From Kribbella flavida DSM 17836 (GTDB lineage: Bacteria > Actinomycetota > Actinomycetes > Propionibacteriales > Kribbellaceae), in contig NC_013729.1 in the NCBI RefSeq assembly GCF_000024345.1, positions 3,782,001 through 3,846,000 of the forward strand: a DNA stretch of 64,000 nt, written 5' to 3'. A program made the position numbers and the translations under genes. The notes beneath the pieces were generated by a model. It saw only the letters and a list, made by a program, of their open reading frames with translations. It did not search any database and was not told the origin of the DNA. Shown here one piece after another: positions 60,477-64,000 of this stretch. The number at the start of each line of letters is the position of its first letter. The stretch's first letter is position 1.

Positions 60477-61103
60477 ATGAGACTTCCGCCGACCGAACAC
60501 ACCGAGCGCCCGTGGCGCGTGCACGAGATCACCCCCGACTTCGCGCTCGAGGACGTCTGGGCGCTGCCGACCCCTGGTGGCCCGGACGACTTCGAGCGGC
60601 TGCTGGCCCGGTTCTCCGAGCCGCGCCCCGGCGAGCCGTTCCTGCTCTCGTCGCCGCCGGCCCGCTTCCTGATGGCGTTGCGGTGGAAGCTCGGAGCTCT
60701 GTTCGGGTGGGACAAGGACAAGGCCAGTCTCGGAAAGCGGGTCCCGACGTTGCGGGACCGGCTGCCGGCCGACCTGCTGGCCGGTCCTCGTGGGCCGGAG
60801 ACGGAGGACGGGCCGTTCAGCTCGGTGTTCCGTACCCACGACGAGTGGGCGGCCGAGCTCGCGAACGCGACGGTGCACGGTGTGCTGCACCTGGGATGGG
60901 TCCCCGACGGCACCGGCGGCTACCGCGGGCAGATGGCGGTCCTGGTGAAACCGAACGGCCCGCTCGGCGCGGCGTACATGAGATTGATCAAGCCGTTCCG
61001 CTACCTGTGGGTCTACCCCGACCTCCTGCGCTCGATCGGCCGGGGCTGGGACGCGGATTCGCAGCAGCGAGCGGATACTGCGGGACCGGGATCCCCCCGC
61101 TGA
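60477..61103 (+). CDS. DUF2867-family protein
   Basis: The 208-residue protein is like DUF2867 proteins (SRPBCC-like fold) seen in actinobacteria: HEITPDFALEDVWALPTPGG near the start and GQMAVLVKPNGPLGAAYMRLIKPFRY near the end. GAAGGG lies 7 nt before the ATG. The family's usual end is near PDLLRSIGRGW; a 20-residue tail follows that overlaps the convergent FAD monooxygenase gene by 116 nt. The function is unknown. It is controlled, by inference, by the TetR regulator at 59814-60371. Confidence 0.78.
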   Translation: MRLPPTEHTERPWRVHEITPDFALEDVWALPTPGGPDDFERLLARFSEPRPGEPFLLSSPPARFLMALRWKLGALFGWDKDKASLGKRVPTLRDRLPADLLAGPRGPETEDGPFSSVFRTHDEWAAELANATVHGVLHLGWVPDGTGGYRGQMAVLVKPNGPLGAAYMRLIKPFRYLWVYPDLLRSIGRGWDADSQQRADTAGPGSPR

Positions 61104-62232
61104 TCTTCTCGCCGACTTTCAGCATGCTGTTCAGCAGCAGCGGCGTGCTCATCAGCCGGTTGCGAGCGGCGATGCCGAAGCGAGTCCCCGGCGCGAGGAA
61201 CTTGCCGGTCCGGTCGCCGCCCTGCTGGGTACTGCGGACCGGCTTGCGCAGCAACCGCTCGTACGCCGAGAACGCGGCGCCCTGATCCGGCTGGGTCGCC
61301 AGCTCCCCGGCCAGCACGTAGGCAGCGAGGATCGCGGTCCCGGTCCCCATCCCGCCGACGGTCGCGCCGTACCCGGCGTCGCCCAGCAGCACGATCCGGC
61401 CGGTCGACCACCGTTGCACGTCCACCCGGCTGATCGAGTCGAAGTACAGGTCGGTCGTGGCGTCGAGGCCGCCGAGCAGCTCCGGAACTCGCCACCCCAG
61501 GTCGGCGAAGTGGTCCCGCACCAGCTGCTTGTGCTGCTCTGGATCGCGCCGGTCGTAGCTCAGCTCAGCCGACTTGAAGACCACCCAGGCGCCGGCCCGG
61601 GCCGGATCCCGGGCGTTGACACCGAAGCTCGCCATCCGGCCCGGCACGTTGTACATCAGCGGCTCCGGCTCCGCGCCGAAGACGTTGGGCAGGTCCCACC
61701 CGGCGACGTAGTAGCCGAGATGCCGGACGTAGTCCCGCTCCGGGCCGAAGGCGATCCGGCGTACCGCCGAGTGCAGACCGTCCGCGCCGACGACCAGGTC
61801 GTAGGTCTCCTCGATGCCACTCTCGAACGTGACGTCGACGCCCTTCGCGTGCTGCTCCAGCTTCGCCACCGAGTCACCGAACCGGTACGCCGCTCGCTCG
61901 CGGCTGTGCTCGTACAGCACCTGAGCCAGATCCGACCGCAACACCTCCAGCGCTCCCCCGGCGAACTCGGGCGGCAGCCGCAGCAACGTCCGGCCACCCT
62001 CGTCCACGAAGCGCATCGGGCTTCCCCCGGTCTGCCGCTCACGCAGCTCGGCCAGCACACCCATCCGTTGCAGCACCCGCAGCTGCGACTCGCCGCGGAA
62101 GTCGACCGCGTACCCGCCGGATCGCAGGGCCGGAGCCAGCTCGACCACGGTCACGGCGTACCCGGCGCGCCCGAGCCACAGCGCGAGCGCGGGACCGGCG
62201 ACGCTGGCGCCGGAAATCAGAACTCTACGCAT
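60988..62232 (-). CDS. FAD-dependent monooxygenase (PheA/TfdB-type)
   Basis: The 414-residue flavoprotein is a class A FAD monooxygenase. The Rossmann motif is ISGASVAGPALALWLGRAGY, the DG motif is VVGADGLHSAVRR, and the second FAD motif is VLLGDAGYGATVGGMGTGTA. It would hydroxylate an aromatic or polyketide substrate using NADPH and oxygen, and the Tet(X)-like members inactivate tetracyclines. The C-terminal 30 residues are Pro/Gly/Arg-rich and overlap the DUF2867 gene, so the stop may be non-native. A TetR gene is divergent. Confidence 0.9.
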   Translation of the reverse strand: MRRVLISGASVAGPALALWLGRAGYAVTVVELAPALRSGGYAVDFRGESQLRVLQRMGVLAELRERQTGGSPMRFVDEGGRTLLRLPPEFAGGALEVLRSDLAQVLYEHSRERAAYRFGDSVAKLEQHAKGVDVTFESGIEETYDLVVGADGLHSAVRRIAFGPERDYVRHLGYYVAGWDLPNVFGAEPEPLMYNVPGRMASFGVNARDPARAGAWVVFKSAELSYDRRDPEQHKQLVRDHFADLGWRVPELLGGLDATTDLYFDSISRVDVQRWSTGRIVLLGDAGYGATVGGMGTGTAILAAYVLAGELATQPDQGAAFSAYERLLRKPVRSTQQGGDRTGKFLAPGTRFGIAARNRLMSTPLLLNSMLKVGEKISGGIPVPQYPLAAANPRPSPGRSSAGGRGRPTGSGTA

Positions 62233-62251
62233 GGAACCTCCCGGGAAACGT

Positions 62252-62299
62252 GGAACTGTATCCATCGGACACAGTAAAGTGTATGGTAGACACAGTTCC
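62252..62299. promoter_or_regulatory. Inverted repeats in monooxygenase/TetR gap
   Basis: GGAACTGT (62252-62259) and ACAGTTCC (62292-62299) form a perfect inverted repeat 32 bp apart. A second dyad, GTGT and ACAC, lies at 62279-62293. One or both are likely TetR binding sites. Confidence 0.55.
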
Positions 62300-62326
62300 G
62301 CTGGAATGACAACCGGAGGAGCCGGC

Positions 62327-63028
62327 GTGAGCGATCTGCTGTGGAACCGCAAGCCGGCGCCGCGCCGCGGCCCGAAACCGGCGACCACACTGACCGGCAT
62401 CGCCGAGGCCGCGGTGGCGGTCGCCGACGCCGAGGGCCTGGAGGCGGTGTCGATGCAGCGGGTGGCCGGCGAGCTCGGCCTCACCAAGATGGCGCTCTAC
62501 CGCTACCTGCCGGGCAAGGCCGAACTGGTCGCCGTGATGAGCGACCTGGCCGTCGGGGTGCCGCCCGAGCGTCCGGCCAGCGGATGGCGGGAGGCACTGT
62601 CGAACTGGACGCACGACCTCTACCGGGCCTTCGAGCGGCACCCATGGTTGCTTCAGTCAACGATTGGCCGGCGCCCGATCGGTCCGAACGAGCTGACCTG
62701 GACCGACCGCGGCCTGACTGCCCTGGCCGGTACCGGACTCTCCGGCACCGAGCAGCTCGACATGATCCTCGTGCTCAGCGGACACGTCCGCACGACGGCC
62801 CAGCAGACCCTGACCATTCCCGGCGTCAGCACCGGAGTGACCGAGCAGGACATCACCGCAGCTCTGGTCCGGGCCGTCACCGAGCAGCCGGAGCGGTTTC
62901 CGGGCCTGGCGGCGGCGCTGCGCGACCCCGGCGATCAGCACAATGCGGGATTCACCTTCGGCCTGCAGCGGATTCTGGACGGTCTCGAGGTGCTGATCGG
63001 GCGATCCGCGGGCCGCCCGCGTGACTGA
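62327..63028 (+). CDS. TetR-family transcriptional regulator (TetR_C-like ligand domain)
   Basis: The 233-residue protein is a TetR regulator. The DNA-binding domain contains MQRVAGELGLTKMALYRYL, and the C-terminal half resembles the TetR_C ligand domain of tetracycline-type repressors. The GTG at 62327 has GGAGGA 6 nt upstream. It is divergent from the FAD monooxygenase gene, so it likely induces that gene on drug or metabolite binding. Its end overlaps the convergent AraC gene by 77 nt. Confidence 0.88.
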   Translation: MSDLLWNRKPAPRRGPKPATTLTGIAEAAVAVADAEGLEAVSMQRVAGELGLTKMALYRYLPGKAELVAVMSDLAVGVPPERPASGWREALSNWTHDLYRAFERHPWLLQSTIGRRPIGPNELTWTDRGLTALAGTGLSGTEQLDMILVLSGHVRTTAQQTLTIPGVSTGVTEQDITAALVRAVTEQPERFPGLAAALRDPGDQHNAGFTFGLQRILDGLEVLIGRSAGRPRD

Positions 63029-63896
63029 ACAGGGCGCGGTAGTTGGACGCGCTCAAGCCGAAGTGCGACTTGAACCGGCGGGCGAAGTAGTTCTGGTCGG
63101 GCCACCCCACCGCCTCACCGATCCGGCTGATCGGCTCGTCGGTGTGCAGCAGGCGATGGGCCGCCAGCTCGACCCGGTGACGTGACAGGTAGGCCATCGG
63201 CGGTAGACCGGTGGCCGACTTGAACAACCGGACCAGGTACCCCGGGGCCAGGTGCAGCTCGTCGGCCAGCTCGGTCAGCGTCCACTGGTACGCCGGCCGG
63301 GCCTCCATCCTGCGCATCGCGTCGAGCACCGCCGGATGCGTGTGCCCGTCACCCCGGCTGTCGCCGGCGTCGGCGACAGCGCGCGCCAGACAGCTCAGCA
63401 CCAGCGAGAGGCGGCCGACGATGTCACCGCGGTGCAGGCTCACCGGATGGTCGCGCAGCTGCTCCAGTCCGTCGAGATGGTCGAGCAGCTCGGCGAGGGT
63501 GCCCGCGTCGAGGTGGGTGGTGAGCATGCCTCGCCGCTGCGCGGAGAACGGACCGGTCCACAGCAGGTAGCCGAGCAGCGGGTCCTCACGGGTCCAGGCC
63601 AGCTCGCGCTGCATCAGGTCGGCGGAGAAGCAGCAGTTGTAGAGCCGCAGATCGTGGCAGTCCTCGTACCCGTGCCACACGCCCGGCCGGAGCAGGACCA
63701 CGTCGCCCGTGGTCAACCGCTGCCGCCCGGCGAGACTGAGATGCACGCCGTCGCCGCCGATCACGACGGCCACCTCGAAGAAGCTGTGGGTGTGCACCGC
63801 GTGGCTGTCCTCGTGCAGGTAGCGGCCCGCGTACGCCAGCGTGCCGTCGACGAAGTGCAGCAGCGTCCGGGTCGCCCGGACCGGCGGTTCGTGCAT
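62952..63896 (-). CDS. AraC-family transcriptional regulator
   Basis: The 314-residue protein has an N-terminal cupin sensor domain (VHTHSFFEVAVVIGGDGVH) and a C-terminal pair of AraC helix-turn-helices (LTELADELHLAPGYLVRLFK and ISRIGEAVGWPDQNYFARRF). AraC proteins of this kind usually activate sugar or metabolite genes in response to a ligand. The family's usual end is near YRALF; a 20-residue basic tail follows and overlaps the TetR gene. Its target lies outside the window or is not evident. Confidence 0.9.
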   Translation of the reverse strand: MHEPPVRATRTLLHFVDGTLAYAGRYLHEDSHAVHTHSFFEVAVVIGGDGVHLSLAGRQRLTTGDVVLLRPGVWHGYEDCHDLRLYNCCFSADLMQRELAWTREDPLLGYLLWTGPFSAQRRGMLTTHLDAGTLAELLDHLDGLEQLRDHPVSLHRGDIVGRLSLVLSCLARAVADAGDSRGDGHTHPAVLDAMRRMEARPAYQWTLTELADELHLAPGYLVRLFKSATGLPPMAYLSRHRVELAAHRLLHTDEPISRIGEAVGWPDQNYFARRFKSHFGLSASNYRALFSHAGGPRIARSAPRDRPESAAGRR

Positions 63897-64000
63897 GCTC
63901 CAACATACGAGCCGATGTGCATTTTGTGCTACCACGAGTGCACTGCGGGCTATGCCGGGCCCAGCGCCGGCCCCAAGATCGGGGAACAGGCGAAACCTCC

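Noticed and set aside
1-64000. CRISPR arrays, tRNA, rRNA, insertion sequences
   Set aside because: No regularly spaced direct repeats, no T-loop-bearing cloverleaf sequence, no rRNA-like stretch and no transposase with terminal inverted repeats were seen on reading both strands; a covariance-model search would settle the RNA question.

Overview
This window comes from the chromosome of a high-GC actinobacterium. Third codon positions are almost always G or C, GTG starts are common, and several genes look leaderless. Family content agrees: an F420-type luciferase-like oxidoreductase, a fragment of a mycothiol-dependent isomerase-like protein, sugar ABC permeases with no dedicated ATPase, an OtrA-like ribosomal protection protein, and WYL, HxlR, MarR, MocR and TetR regulators. 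A Kribbella-like member of the Propionibacteriales fits best, but this is an inference from style and content. No rRNA, tRNA, CRISPR array, prophage or insertion sequence was seen.

Layout. 1-5.9 kb: a CusA/CzcA-type RND efflux locus, made of two permeases with a very short adaptor-like lipoprotein between them. 5.9-18 kb: small metabolic and regulatory units, including a threonine dehydratase-like enzyme, an XRE regulator beside a small Cys/His protein, a hydrolase, OsmC, an Lrp regulator coupled to a putative cysteine hydrolase, an F420 oxidoreductase coupled to a deaminase, an LppU-like membrane protein, a WYL regulator, an AlkZ-like glycosylase and a methyltransferase. 18-24 kb: VOC, GNAT, aldo/keto reductase and methyltransferase genes.

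24.1-27.7 kb is the most unusual part. A 28-bp sequence closely matching bacterial dif (24145-24172) lies next to a methyltransferase gene of somewhat different codon use. A second dif-like dyad (25059-25086) sits 94 bp upstream of a tyrosine recombinase gene, and a decayed MerR/TipA remnant lies between the two sites. A UMP kinase-like gene and a phosphotransferase gene follow, each with one extra base in a C or G run. The replication terminus may therefore lie here.

27.8-32.3 kb: a ribosomal protection protein with a leader peptide and a WhiB7-like promoter, then VOC, GNAT, PrmC-like and YciI genes. 32.8-37.3 kb: a LacI-controlled sugar ABC importer. Its two permease genes are joined by a 27-codon frame made of REP-like sequence, with an ATGA overlap at each end. 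37.3-47.3 kb: divergent regulator/target pairs (MarR/SDR, HxlR/NmrA, MocR/aminotransferase-MFS) with visible operators, plus a UvrA-like ATPase and an SRPBCC gene. 47.3-51.8 kb: a secreted M4 metallopeptidase, an SGNH hydrolase and a DUF998 membrane protein. 51.9-54.5 kb: a cobalt/nickel ECF importer (CbiM-CbiQ-CbiO). 54.7-59.8 kb: a phosphodiesterase, lipoamide dehydrogenase, and a secreted protein carrying NlpC/P60-like, M23 and VanY-type domains. 59.8-64 kb: two TetR circuits (DUF2867 and an FAD monooxygenase) and an AraC regulator.

Most genes are short transcription units rather than one pathway. The recurring design is a regulator facing its target across a short intergenic palindrome.
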